A DNA stretch of 5,430 nucleotides. Source: Persebacter sp051008975 (GTDB lineage Bacteria; Pseudomonadota; Gammaproteobacteria; Tethybacterales; Persebacteraceae). The stretch lies in contig JBPCXA010000038.1 in assembly GCA_051008975.1 (NCBI GenBank), forward strand, positions 1-5,430, given 5' to 3'. Below are positions 1 through 5,120 of this stretch, one piece after another. Made by a program: the position numbers and the translations under genes. Position 1 is the stretch's first letter. The number at the start of each line of letters is the position of its first letter. A model generated the notes under the pieces. It searched no databases. It was given only the letters and a program-made list of their open reading frames with translations, and was not told where the DNA came from.

Positions 1-297
1 GGAATCCATCGCGCCCGCCGACACCTCCCATCCGTCCATTTCGGGCGCGCGCCAGAAAAGGGACGCGCCGCATTCGCCGCAAAATCCGCGCTCGCCCCAT
101 TCCGAACTTTTCCACCAGCGCAGCGCGTCGCCTTCCGACAGCGATACTTTGGCGACAAATCCCGCCAGCGGCAGTCCGCCGCCCCAGCGGCGGCACATTC
201 CGCAGTGGCAAAGCGTAATTTTTTGCGGCGCCGGAGTCGTAAACCGCACCGCGCCGCACAAGCATCGCCCGCCGATTTCCGCCGTCGTTTCCGCCAT
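1..297 (-). CDS. GFA-family (glutathione-dependent formaldehyde-activating/CENP-V-like) zinc protein, C-terminus beyond window
   Basis: Cytosolic zinc-binding protein of the GFA/CENP-V fold. Family members include the glutathione-dependent formaldehyde-activating enzyme, but most are of unknown substrate, so no reaction is assigned. The 99 visible codons have the family cysteine pattern: C12 and C14 in GRCLCGAVRF, C30/C32/C35 in LCHCGMCRRWGG, and C73/C76 in FCGECGASLFW. These are the structural and catalytic zinc ligands in the family. Full-length members are about 120-140 residues, so roughly the last quarter lies beyond position 1. The ATG at 297-295 is chosen because AAAGGAGA stands at good spacing upstream and residue 10 already begins the domain. 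It is transcribed divergently from the tRNA-Pro gene. Family call is secure; function is not. Confidence 0.9.
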   Translation of the reverse strand, partial: MAETTAEIGGRCLCGAVRFTTPAPQKITLCHCGMCRRWGGGLPLAGFVAKVSLSEGDALRWWKSSEWGERGFCGECGASLFWRAPEMDGWEVSAGAMDS

Positions 298-328
298 CGT
301 CGTTCTCCTTTTATAAAATAACTTTGCG

Positions 329-334
329 ATTATA
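329..334 (-). promoter_or_regulatory. -10 box of the GFA-family gene
   Basis: A perfect TATAAT is read on the minus strand about 30 bases upstream of the GFA start codon, leaving a short leader that holds AAAGGAGA. No good -35 hexamer is seen 16-18 bp further upstream. Confidence 0.5.
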
Positions 335-338
335 CGCC

Positions 339-380
339 GAATCCGCGCCGTCTTTTCGGCGGGATTTTTTTGGCGGATTC
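339..380. repeat. Inverted repeat between the GFA and tRNA-Pro promoters
   Basis: GAATCCGC (339-346) is exactly inverted as GCGGATTC (373-380). Inside is a second small stem, GCCG (347-350) with CGGC (357-360), followed by a T-run at 365-371. It lies between the divergent -10 boxes of the GFA gene and the tRNA. It could be an operator or a cruciform. It does not follow any gene end in a sense that would make it an obvious terminator. Confidence 0.4.
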
Positions 381-390
381 TTTTGCGGCG

Positions 391-420
391 TTCGCGCCGC
401 CGCGCGGTTTCGGTTAAAAT
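391..420 (+). promoter_or_regulatory. Probable promoter of tRNA-Pro
   Basis: TAAAAT at 415-420 is a good -10 box placed 9 bases before the first tRNA nucleotide, which fits a tRNA promoter with a very short leader. The best-placed -35 is TTCGCG at 391-396 with 18 bp spacing, which is weak. Confidence 0.45.
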
Positions 421-429
421 GCGTCTTTG

Positions 430-506
430 CGGGGTATAGCGCAGCCTGGTAGCGCGCCTGCTTCGGGAGCAGGAGGTCGTGAGTTCGAATCTCGCTACCC
501 CGACCA
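430..506 (+). tRNA. tRNA-Pro, anticodon CGG, CCA encoded
   Basis: Reads proline codon CCG. The 77-nt cloverleaf is complete. The acceptor stem CGGGGTA pairs with TACCCCG (496-502) over 7 bp and is followed by A and an encoded CCA. The D-arm holds GCGCAGCCTGGTAGCGC. The anticodon stem CCTGC/GCAGG encloses loop TTCGGGA, giving anticodon CGG. The T-arm GTGAG-TTCGAAT-CTCGC is canonical. The D-arm and overall length match the bacterial proK type. It is transcribed away from the GFA gene and faces the 3' end of recX. Short reading frames across it on either strand are artefacts. Confidence 0.97.
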
Positions 507-641
507 TTTTCGCCGCCGTAAAATTCCCGTTTTCCAAAACGCGGCGCGTTCCCGGAATTATGCGATTGCGGAATTGCGGAATTGCAAAAACACGAATCAC
601 GAAATTGTGCAATTCTAAAATTATATATAAAAGCGGCGGTT
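507..641. other. Convergent intergenic region between tRNA-Pro and recX, with an 8-bp tandem repeat
   Basis: This 135-bp stretch is AT-richer than its surroundings and holds no gene. At 565-585 the unit ATTGCGGA occurs twice and then partially. The last GAATTGC (579-585) is inverted as GCAATTC (609-615). No convincing terminator with a GC-rich stem and T-run is visible for either the tRNA or recX. Confidence 0.5.
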
Positions 642-1088
642 TTACGGTGTTGTCGTCCGGCGGTTGTGCATCGCCAGCGCCCGCGCGACGTCGTCTTCCG
701 CAAAGCCGCGCGCGCATAAGAATCTGCCGGCGCGGGCGCGCGATTTTTCTTCCGTCAATATCGCGCCGCCGTATTTCGCGGACAGCGCGGCGGCGGCGCG
801 GGCGCATTCGTCCTCCGCAATTTCCGCCAGCGCGGCGGCGACGACGTCTTCGGACACGCCGCGCAGATACAGTTTTTGCCGCAGCATCGCGCGTCCGAAT
901 TTGCCGCCCGTGCCGCGGACGAACGCACGGGCGAAACGCGAATCGGAAAGCAAGTCGTTCTTCGTCAATTCGTCCAATAGCGCCGCGATGGAATCCGCGT
1001 CGAACCGCCGCGCGAGTTTTTCGGCGAGTTCGCGCCGCGAATGTTCCCGCCGCGCGAGCAAGGACAGCGCGGCGCGGCGGAGATTCAT
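642..1088 (-). CDS. recX: Regulatory protein RecX
   Basis: RecX binds RecA and modulates, usually inhibits, its filament growth and recombinase activity in the cytoplasm. The 148-residue length is typical. The family pattern of repeated three-helix units is visible: ALSLLARREHSRRELAEKL near residues 7-25, LLDELTKNDLLSDSRFARAFV near 37-57, LRQKLYLRGVSEDVVAAAL near 69-87, and a C-terminal RFLCARGFAEDDVARAL near 122-138. The ATG at 1088-1086 overlaps the TGA of the TauE-type gene in an ATGA junction. With only a weak upstream G-rich tract, translational coupling is likely. It is not next to recA here; the partner upstream is a membrane transporter, so co-expression is positional rather than functional. 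It appears to be the last gene of the minus-strand unit. Confidence 0.92.
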   Translation of the reverse strand: MNLRRAALSLLARREHSRRELAEKLARRFDADSIAALLDELTKNDLLSDSRFARAFVRGTGGKFGRAMLRQKLYLRGVSEDVVAAALAEIAEDECARAAAALSAKYGGAILTEEKSRARAGRFLCARGFAEDDVARALAMHNRRTTTP

Positions 1089-1894
1089 ATTCCCGCCGTC
1101 GTTTTCAGAAGCAGCCGCAGCGCCAGCGCCGCCGCCATCGCGCCGAATATGCGGCGCAAAACCCGGTCGGAAAGTTTGGCGGTGAGAGACGCGCCAACAA
1201 ACGCAAAAATCATGCTGAACGCGGCGATGCCGCCGGTCGCCGGCAAATACACATAGCCCAGCGACCCGGCGGGCAGAGAATTTTCCGCCAGCCCGCCGGC
1301 GACATAGCCCGCCGCGGCGGAAAACGCCAGCGGACTGTTGATTAAGGCGGAAGTGCCGATCGCCCGCTTCACCGGCATTCCGCGTCCGGTCAGCAGCGGC
1401 GTATAAAACACGCCGCCGCCGATTCCCAGCAACGAAGAAACGCCGCCCACCGCGGCGCCCGTCGCGGGCAAAAACGGCGGCGGCGAAAAACCGCCCGCAT
1501 TCGCCGCCGCCGGAAGAGGGCGAAACATTCGCCACGAGACGCGCAGCAAAAACAGCGACAGCAGAACGGACAGCCACATTCCCGGAATATGATGCGCCAG
1601 CCGCGCGCACAGCAGCGCGCCGCACACCGCGCCCGACGCCAGCAACGCCGCGGCGCGCCAATCTACCGCCCCGTTGCGGGCGTGCGTCCACGCCGAAGGC
1701 AGAGTCGTCAGCGAAATCGCCGCCAGCGAAGAGGCGATCGCCGCATGCGCGACATTCTCCGGCGGAAACACGTCTTCCAGCGCGATAATCAGCATCGGCG
1801 TCATAATCGCGCCGCCGCCGATTCCCAGCAGTCCGGCGAAAAATCCGGCGACCGCGCCGATCGCCGCGAACGCCGCAAAATCGTCCGGAGTCAT
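1085..1894 (-). CDS. TauE/SafE-family membrane transporter (sulfite/organic-anion exporter type)
   Basis: Polytopic inner-membrane protein of the TauE/SafE (DUF81) family. Members are linked to export of sulfite, sulfoacetate or related anions, or to uptake of such substrates; the substrate cannot be told from sequence. The 269 residues show the family's internal duplication: GFFAGLLGIGGG near residues 17-28 and GGVSSLLGIGGG near 150-161, each followed by a TP motif. The partly matching AAIASSLAAI (51-60) and AIGTSALI (178-185) also recur. About eight hydrophobic segments are visible. It starts 13 bases after the EVE gene's stop with no Shine-Dalgarno in the gap (CCGCCGCCGC before ATG), so it probably depends on upstream translation. 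It overlaps recX by 4 bases downstream. Confidence 0.9.
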   Translation of the reverse strand: MTPDDFAAFAAIGAVAGFFAGLLGIGGGAIMTPMLIIALEDVFPPENVAHAAIASSLAAISLTTLPSAWTHARNGAVDWRAAALLASGAVCGALLCARLAHHIPGMWLSVLLSLFLLRVSWRMFRPLPAAANAGGFSPPPFLPATGAAVGGVSSLLGIGGGVFYTPLLTGRGMPVKRAIGTSALINSPLAFSAAAGYVAGGLAENSLPAGSLGYVYLPATGGIAAFSMIFAFVGASLTAKLSDRVLRRIFGAMAAALALRLLLKTTAGI

Positions 1895-1907
1895 GCGCGG
1901 CGGCGGA

Positions 1908-2357
1908 TTAACGCCCGGCGAGCAGCCGCCACTCGTCTTCGGAAACCGGCGTAATGGAGAGGCGGTTGCCGCGCCGTAAAATTTGCATTTGCGACAGGGC
2001 GGGCGTTCGCCGCATTTCGGACAGCGTCCGCGGGGTCCGCAATTTTTTGACGAATTGAATTTGCACGCAAAACCATCGCGGTTTTTCGGCGGTCGCGCGC
2101 GGATCGTAATACTTGCTGCGCGGATCGAACTGCGTCCGGTCGGGCGCGGCGGCGGCGCATACTTCGGCGACGCCGTAGACGCCGGGCGCGGCGCAGTTGG
2201 AATGATAAAACAGCGCGCCGTCCCCGATTTGCATTTCGCGCGTCATAAAGTTGCGCGCCTGATAGTTGCGAATTCCGGTCCACCAGTCGCGGCGGTCGCG
2301 CGCCAAATCGTCAATGGCGTAGTCGCCGGGTTCGGATTTCAGCAGCCAGCGGCGCAT
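1908..2357 (-). CDS. EVE-domain protein (PUA-like, thymocyte nuclear protein 1 type)
   Basis: Small cytosolic protein consisting of one EVE domain, a PUA-like fold that binds modified bases in nucleic acid. The bacterial role is not settled. Landmarks in order over 149 residues: N-terminal WLLKSEP (4-10), WWTGIRNYQARNFM (25-38), GDGALFYHSN (45-54), GVYGVAEV (59-66), FDPRSKYYDP (77-86), then RRGNRLSITPVSEDEW near the C-terminus. This is the expected order and near the usual length of about 150. The ATG at 2357 directly precedes the family's opening motif. The only SD-like tract, GGGG at 2373-2370, lies 12 bases upstream and inside the predicted 6S RNA stem. In many proteobacteria a folate cyclo-ligase gene lies between 6S RNA and EVE; here it is absent. 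Confidence 0.92.
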   Translation of the reverse strand: MRRWLLKSEPGDYAIDDLARDRRDWWTGIRNYQARNFMTREMQIGDGALFYHSNCAAPGVYGVAEVCAAAAPDRTQFDPRSKYYDPRATAEKPRWFCVQIQFVKKLRTPRTLSEMRRTPALSQMQILRRGNRLSITPVSEDEWRLLAGR

Positions 2358-2364
2358 CGCAAAA

Positions 2365-2533
2365 CAGATCCCCGCGGAGACGGCCGGATGTTCGTTGAAC
2401 CGGAGGTCAACGGCGGCCGCTTCCGCATGCCGCAGGCGCTTCCGTCGCGGGACGCGCGCAAAAGCATGACGAGAGGTGCGGCCTGAGTGTGTTTCATTGG
2501 TTCACGCCATCGGGGCGCGTCCCTGCAGGGAAC
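2365..2533 (-). ncRNA. ssrS: 6S RNA (predicted from fold and synteny)
   Basis: 6S RNA mimics an open promoter and sequesters the housekeeping RNA polymerase holoenzyme in stationary phase. Downstream of zapA is its classic location. Seen in the sequence (minus strand): a closing stem of 13 positions pairs 2530-2518 (CCCTGCAGGGACG) with 2382-2370 (CGTCTCCGCGGGG), with two G-U pairs and one A-C mismatch. A large internal bubble follows. Next is an inner rod beginning GGCCGC (2483-2478) with GCGGCC (2420-2415) and continuing CATGC (2468-2464) with GCATG (2430-2426). On the 3' side of the bubble is a small hairpin, GTTGACC/GGTTCAAC (2411-2394), like the one known in enterobacterial 6S RNA. Ends are approximate. 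The 5' arm overlaps the last codons of zapA, and no clear own promoter was found, so it may be processed from the zapA transcript. Confidence 0.75.
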
Positions 2534-2819
2534 TTTCGGTACGGGCGAGCGCGTCGTCTATGCGGCGCAGCATCCCGCCGACATCGGGGGCGGCGGCGGC
2601 GGCGGAAGAATCGGCGGGGGCGCGCCGCGCCTCAAAGGCGATCTGCAGCGCGGCCATCAACGCCGCCCTTTCGCCGTCCGCCACGCCGGTTTTGTCGCGC
2701 AGTTCGCGGATTTTTTCCTCCACCAAACGGGCGGCGGCGCGCATAACTTCCTCGTCCCGCCCGGCGCAGTTGATCTGAAACTGATGCCGCCGGATGGACA
2801 CCCGCATCGCGGCGGACAT
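2502..2819 (-). CDS. zapA: Cell division protein ZapA
   Basis: ZapA binds FtsZ and bundles its filaments at the mid-cell Z-ring. The 105 residues match the family's usual length of about 100. An N-terminal beta-rich FtsZ-binding head includes VSIRRHQFQINCAGRDEEVM (residues 7-26). It leads into the AARLVEEKIRELRDKTG helix (29-45) with a following ALMAALQIAFE helix (53-63), an alanine-rich linker near 66-78 and a C-terminal coiled-coil segment. The start at 2819 is preferred because its ATG shares a base with the upstream stop (TGATG). A start at 2807 (MRVSIRR) would also give an intact domain, and neither has a strong SD. The last roughly ten codons coincide with the 5' arm of the predicted 6S RNA. 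Confidence 0.9.
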   Translation of the reverse strand: MSAAMRVSIRRHQFQINCAGRDEEVMRAAARLVEEKIRELRDKTGVADGERAALMAALQIAFEARRAPADSSAAAAAPDVGGMLRRIDDALARTESSLQGRAPMA

Positions 2820-3007
2820 CAGTGCGGACGCCCGCCGCCGCCGTCGGCGGTTTCGGGAATGCGGGCGATAATGTCGCGGATTTTTTGCTTGGCGCGTCCG
2901 GCGTTGTCGCGCAATTTGCGGTTTTCGTCGCGCAGTTTGCGGATTTCGCGCGCCAGCGCGTCGCAGCGCGCGCACAAAATTTCCACGCGCCGTTCCAGCA
3001 GCGGCAT
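2819..3007 (-). CDS. Small coiled-coil protein, TIGR02449/ZapB-like, upstream of zapA
   Basis: A 62-residue protein that is almost entirely one charged coiled coil: LLERRVEILCARCDALAREI and then RKLRDENRKLRDNAGRAKQK, followed by IRDIIARIPET and a glycine-rich tail. Size, heptad pattern and position directly before zapA match the TIGR02449 family, whose role is undefined but suspected to lie in cell division like ZapB. I infer this from the synteny. The start at 3007 is chosen because GGGGAG (3019-3014) lies 6 bases upstream. The reading frame is open further upstream to 3232, but that stretch (arginine/serine-rich, crossing the end of the subunit III gene) does not look coding. The stop overlaps the zapA start by one base. 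Confidence 0.8.
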   Translation of the reverse strand: MPLLERRVEILCARCDALAREIRKLRDENRKLRDNAGRAKQKIRDIIARIPETADGGGGRPH

Positions 3008-3161
3008 CGGATTCTCCCCGTTCATTTTCGCGCCCGCGTCCGATTCGCGCGGCGCGGCGAATTTCTCGGATTCCGTCCGCGTCCGCCGCGAACGCGCGCG
3101 AACCGGGATTTGCGCCCGCGAACTGCCGTCCGTCATGCGCGAATTTGCATCGGGAGAAAAG
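3008..3161. other. Intergenic region between the cox terminator and the zapA operon
   Basis: This should hold the promoter for the minus-strand zapA unit, but I see no hexamers I would call. The SD of the downstream gene is at 3014-3019. The open frame through this stretch lacks recognisable protein features. Confidence 0.4.
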
Positions 3162-3181
3162 AAAAAAACACGACCGGGTCG
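3162..3181 (-). terminator. Short intrinsic terminator after cytochrome oxidase subunit III
   Basis: On the minus strand, CGAC-CCG-GTCG (3181-3171) forms a 4-bp stem with a 3-base loop. It is followed after TG by a run of seven T (3168-3162). It lies about 8 bases past the subunit III stop. The stem is short, so termination may be partial. Confidence 0.5.
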
Positions 3182-3188
3182 GGAGCCG

Positions 3189-4037
3189 TCAGAGCCAGTA
3201 AACGACGACGAAAAGCAGCAGCCAGACGACATCCACGAAATGCCAGTACCACGCCACCGCCTCGAATCCGAAATGATGTTCGGGCTTGAAATGCCCCGCC
3301 AGACAGCGCGCGAGAATCACCGCCAAACTAATCGTGCCGATCGTGACGTGCAGCCCGTGAAAGCCGGTCAGCATAAAAAACGTGGAGCCGTAAATGCCGG
3401 TGTCCAGACGCAAATTCAAGTCGTTGTAGGCGTGCAAATACTCCTCCGCCTGCAGCCCCAAAAAGATGATTCCGAGAACGACGGTCAGCGCGAGTCCGAC
3501 GGCGAGCTGCGCGCGATTGTTAATCTTCAACGCCCAGTGCGCCCACGTCACGGTCGCCCCCGAAGTCAGCAAAATGAGCGTATTCGCCAGCGGCACGCCG
3601 AACGCCGGAATTGTGCCGAACTCCCCCCGATAATGCGGGCCGGCGGTCGGCCAGACGGCGTCAAACTGCGGCCAGATGAATTTGCTGTGGACGTCGCCCA
3701 AATCCGGCACCGACAGCGCGCGGGCGTAAAACAGCGCGCCGAAAAATCCGGCGAAAAACATCACCTCCGAAAAAATAAACCAGCCCATCCCCCAGCGAAA
3801 CGACATATCCTCCCAATTTTTGTACCGTCCGCCCTCGCTTTCGGCGGCGACATCGCGCCACCAGCCGTACATCACATAAAACAAAAACGCCAGCCCGCCG
3901 CCCAAAACCGCCGTCCCGCCCGGCAACTCGTTGAACAGCAGCAGCAGCCCGCACACCGTCGCCAGCGCGGCGAGGGCGCCGAGAATCGGCCACTTGGAAT
4001 TCTCCGGAACATAATAATGGGCGGCGGAATCGCTCAT
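3189..4037 (-). CDS. coxC: Cytochrome c oxidase subunit III
   Basis: Subunit III of the aa3-type haem-copper oxidase, an inner-membrane protein that stabilises the catalytic subunit and supports proton uptake. The 282 residues carry about seven membrane segments and the family hallmarks: WWRDVAAES (59-67), MSFRWGMGWFIFSEVMFFAG (78-97) with the conserved membrane glutamate E91, GATVTWAHWAL (160-170), QAEEYLHAY (196-204), TGFHGLHVTIG (224-234) with H227 and H230, and YWHFVDVVWLLLF (264-276). The ATG at 4037 is chosen over one 8 codons upstream because AAAGGAGA (4049-4042) is well spaced before it. It follows the DUF2970 gene after 31 bases and is the last gene of the cox cluster. Confidence 0.96.
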   Translation of the reverse strand: MSDSAAHYYVPENSKWPILGALAALATVCGLLLLFNELPGGTAVLGGGLAFLFYVMYGWWRDVAAESEGGRYKNWEDMSFRWGMGWFIFSEVMFFAGFFGALFYARALSVPDLGDVHSKFIWPQFDAVWPTAGPHYRGEFGTIPAFGVPLANTLILLTSGATVTWAHWALKINNRAQLAVGLALTVVLGIIFLGLQAEEYLHAYNDLNLRLDTGIYGSTFFMLTGFHGLHVTIGTISLAVILARCLAGHFKPEHHFGFEAVAWYWHFVDVVWLLLFVVVYWL

Positions 4038-4068
4038 ACAATCTCCTTTCAAGGCGCGCAAGTATACC

Positions 4069-4239
4069 TTAAACGACGGCGTTCACCACCGCCAGCAGCA
4101 ATCCGACAAAAACCGCGACCATCGTCAGCCCGGCGGCGACATAATGCAGCGGACGCAAACCGGACGGGCGGGAATCGCCCTTGCGGACGCCGGCGAAGGC
4201 GGACAATACCGCCGCCAGCGCGCCGAAAAAATTCCGCAT
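4069..4239 (-). CDS. DUF2970-family small membrane protein of the cox cluster
   Basis: A 56-residue protein with an amphipathic N-terminus (MRNFFGALAAVLSAFAGVRK), a short basic polar stretch (GDSRPSGLRP) and one C-terminal membrane helix (HYVAAGLTMVAVFVGLLLAV). This layout, especially the FAGVRK motif before the polar linker, matches DUF2970 proteins. Those lie between ctaG and coxC in many beta/gammaproteobacteria and have no defined function; a part in oxidase assembly is inference from position. The ATG overlaps the ctaG stop (TGATG), and GGGGA (4250-4246) is 6 bases upstream. Easily missed because of its length. Confidence 0.85.
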   Translation of the reverse strand: MRNFFGALAAVLSAFAGVRKGDSRPSGLRPLHYVAAGLTMVAVFVGLLLAVVNAVV

Positions 4240-4829
4240 CAGGCGTCCCCGCGCGCGCGTTCGGCGTGCTCGTGGTCTTCGACCGGCGCGCCGCCTTCCA
4301 CCTCAAAAAAAGTATACGACAGCGCGATGACGCCGATGTCGGGCGGCAATTCGGCGTCCACGACAAAAACGACCGGCTCCCGCCGCACTTCGCCGGGGGC
4401 GAGGGTCAGCTGGTCAAAACAAAAACAGCGGATTTTGCGAAACCATTTTCCGGCGCGCGGCGGACCGAAAGACGGCACCGCCTGCGCCCGCAGCGGCCGC
4501 CCGCTGAGATTTTCCAGCGTGTATACGATGCTGTATGTCTCGCCCGGACGCGCCGCCTCCATCAGCCGCAGTCCGGGGCGCATCGCGACGAGTCCGCGGG
4601 CGTTGGTGTCAAATTCCAGACGCAGGGCGCGATTTTCGTCCGCCGCGCCGTCGTAGGTTTGCGGATTGAGCAAATTGTTGATGCCGGCGACCTCGCAAAT
4701 TTTGTAATACAGCGGCACCAGCGCATAGCCGAAACCGAACATGACGAGGGCGAACAACGCGAGTTTCCCGCCGGCGGCGGCGTTCTCCGCCCGCCCGCGC
4801 GTCCAAAACAGCAACGAATTCGCTCTCAT
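4239..4829 (-). CDS. ctaG: Cytochrome c oxidase assembly protein CtaG/Cox11
   Basis: Cox11 delivers copper to the CuB site of cytochrome oxidase subunit I. It is anchored in the inner membrane with a soluble copper-binding domain outside. The 196 residues show a short cytoplasmic N-terminus, one membrane helix (about 21-40), then VPLYYKIC with C45. The copper motif CFCF (135-138) follows, within KIRCFCFDQLTLAPGE. LSYTFFEVEG near 170-179 closes the domain. The usual Gln two residues after the common acidic position of the copper motif is Leu here. The ATG at 4829 is used because residue 1 onward fits the family and an extended -10 box lies just upstream. No Shine-Dalgarno precedes it, so the mRNA may be leaderless. 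The frame could start 7 codons earlier at a TTG. DUF2970 and coxC follow. Confidence 0.94.
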   Translation of the reverse strand: MRANSLLFWTRGRAENAAAGGKLALFALVMFGFGYALVPLYYKICEVAGINNLLNPQTYDGAADENRALRLEFDTNARGLVAMRPGLRLMEAARPGETYSIVYTLENLSGRPLRAQAVPSFGPPRAGKWFRKIRCFCFDQLTLAPGEVRREPVVFVVDAELPPDIGVIALSYTFFEVEGGAPVEDHEHAERARGDA

Positions 4830-4835
4830 AAAATC

Positions 4836-4844
4836 ATTATACCA
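4836..4844 (-). promoter_or_regulatory. Extended -10 promoter immediately upstream of ctaG
   Basis: Minus strand TGGTATAAT is a perfect TATAAT with the TGn extension. It lies 6 bases before the ctaG ATG, so transcription should start at or within a base or two of the start codon. No -35 is recognisable; the upstream stretch is G-rich. Extended -10 promoters often work without a -35. Confidence 0.6.
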
Positions 4845-4850
4845 CGCCAA

Positions 4851-4919
4851 TCCGCCGCCCCGCCCCCCACCGTTCCATTTCCCCTCCCGTCCGTCCCGCT
4901 AATCCCTCCCGCCGCCGTC
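4851..4919. other. Pyrimidine-rich tract with potential G-quadruplex on the minus strand
   Basis: Plus strand is strongly C/T-biased. At 4881-4910 the minus strand carries G-runs GGGAGGG, GGG, GGG and GGGG with loops of 1-6 bases, fitting the usual quadruplex pattern. It lies just upstream of the ctaG promoter. No gene is present. Confidence 0.5.
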
Positions 4920-4940
4920 ATTCCCGCGAAATCAAGGGAA
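4920..4940. repeat. Degenerate palindrome related to the adjacent repeat family
   Basis: ATTCCCGCGAAA begins like a unit of the ATTCC...GGAAT family and is followed by a non-matching TCAA and then GGGAA, so only the outer ATTCCC/GGGAA pairs. Likely a decayed copy. Confidence 0.4.
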
Positions 4941-4945
4941 AAAAA

Positions 4946-5065
4946 CCGTCCCATTCCTGCGAAGGCAGGAATCTACGCCGCCGCAAAGCGGCGGGAAATT
5001 GTACGCCTTCGGCGACAGTTTGCGCCTACGGCGATGAGATTCCTGCCTTCGCAGGAATGGGACGG
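4946..5065. repeat. Inverted-repeat element A (29-bp perfect inverted ends)
   Basis: The 29 bases at 4946-4974 recur exactly, inverted, at 5037-5065. Each end contains a 20-bp palindrome, ATTCCTGCGAAGGCAGGAAT at 4953-4972 and its inverse at 5039-5058. The 62-bp interior holds three further hairpins: CCGCCGC-AAA-GCGGCGG (4978-4994), CGCC-TTC-GGCG (5004-5014) and CGCC-TAC-GGCG (5023-5033). It encodes nothing. The units resemble the dispersed ATTCC...GGAAT repeats of proteobacteria (for example neisserial dRS3), which act as recombination or integration targets in some species. Relationship is by pattern only. Confidence 0.8.
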
Positions 5066-5120
5066 GGGGTGAACGCAGAAATGGCACAAAAAGAGGGCGA
5101 AAATGGCGTATTCGGCGAAA

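Noticed and set aside
347..371. Plus-strand terminator GCCG-TCTTTT-CGGC followed by a T-run
   Set aside because: No plus-strand gene ends upstream of it within the window, and the stem is only 4 bp.
311..703. Minus-strand and plus-strand frames across the tRNA (translations such as GSEIRTHDLL and REFESRYPD)
   Set aside because: These are the familiar spurious translations of tRNA T-arm and anticodon regions, not proteins.
479..1345. 288-codon plus-strand frame starting in the tRNA
   Set aside because: It begins inside the tRNA-Pro and continues antisense to recX and the TauE-type gene; Arg/Ala-rich translation without features.
1089..1691. N-terminal extension of the RecX frame to 1691
   Set aside because: The extra residues overlap the TauE-type gene in another frame; RecX of normal length starts at 1088 with an ATGA junction.
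3008..3232. N-terminal extension of the TIGR02449-type protein
   Set aside because: The extension crosses the cox terminator and the end of the subunit III gene, lacks coiled-coil character, and a well-spaced GGGGAG supports the start at 3007.
2487..5072. 861-codon open frame on the plus strand
   Set aside because: It runs antisense to ZapA, subunit III and Cox11, all with clear family motifs. Long antisense frames are expected from GC-rich codon use, and its product is a low-complexity Arg/Pro/Gln-rich string with no domain.
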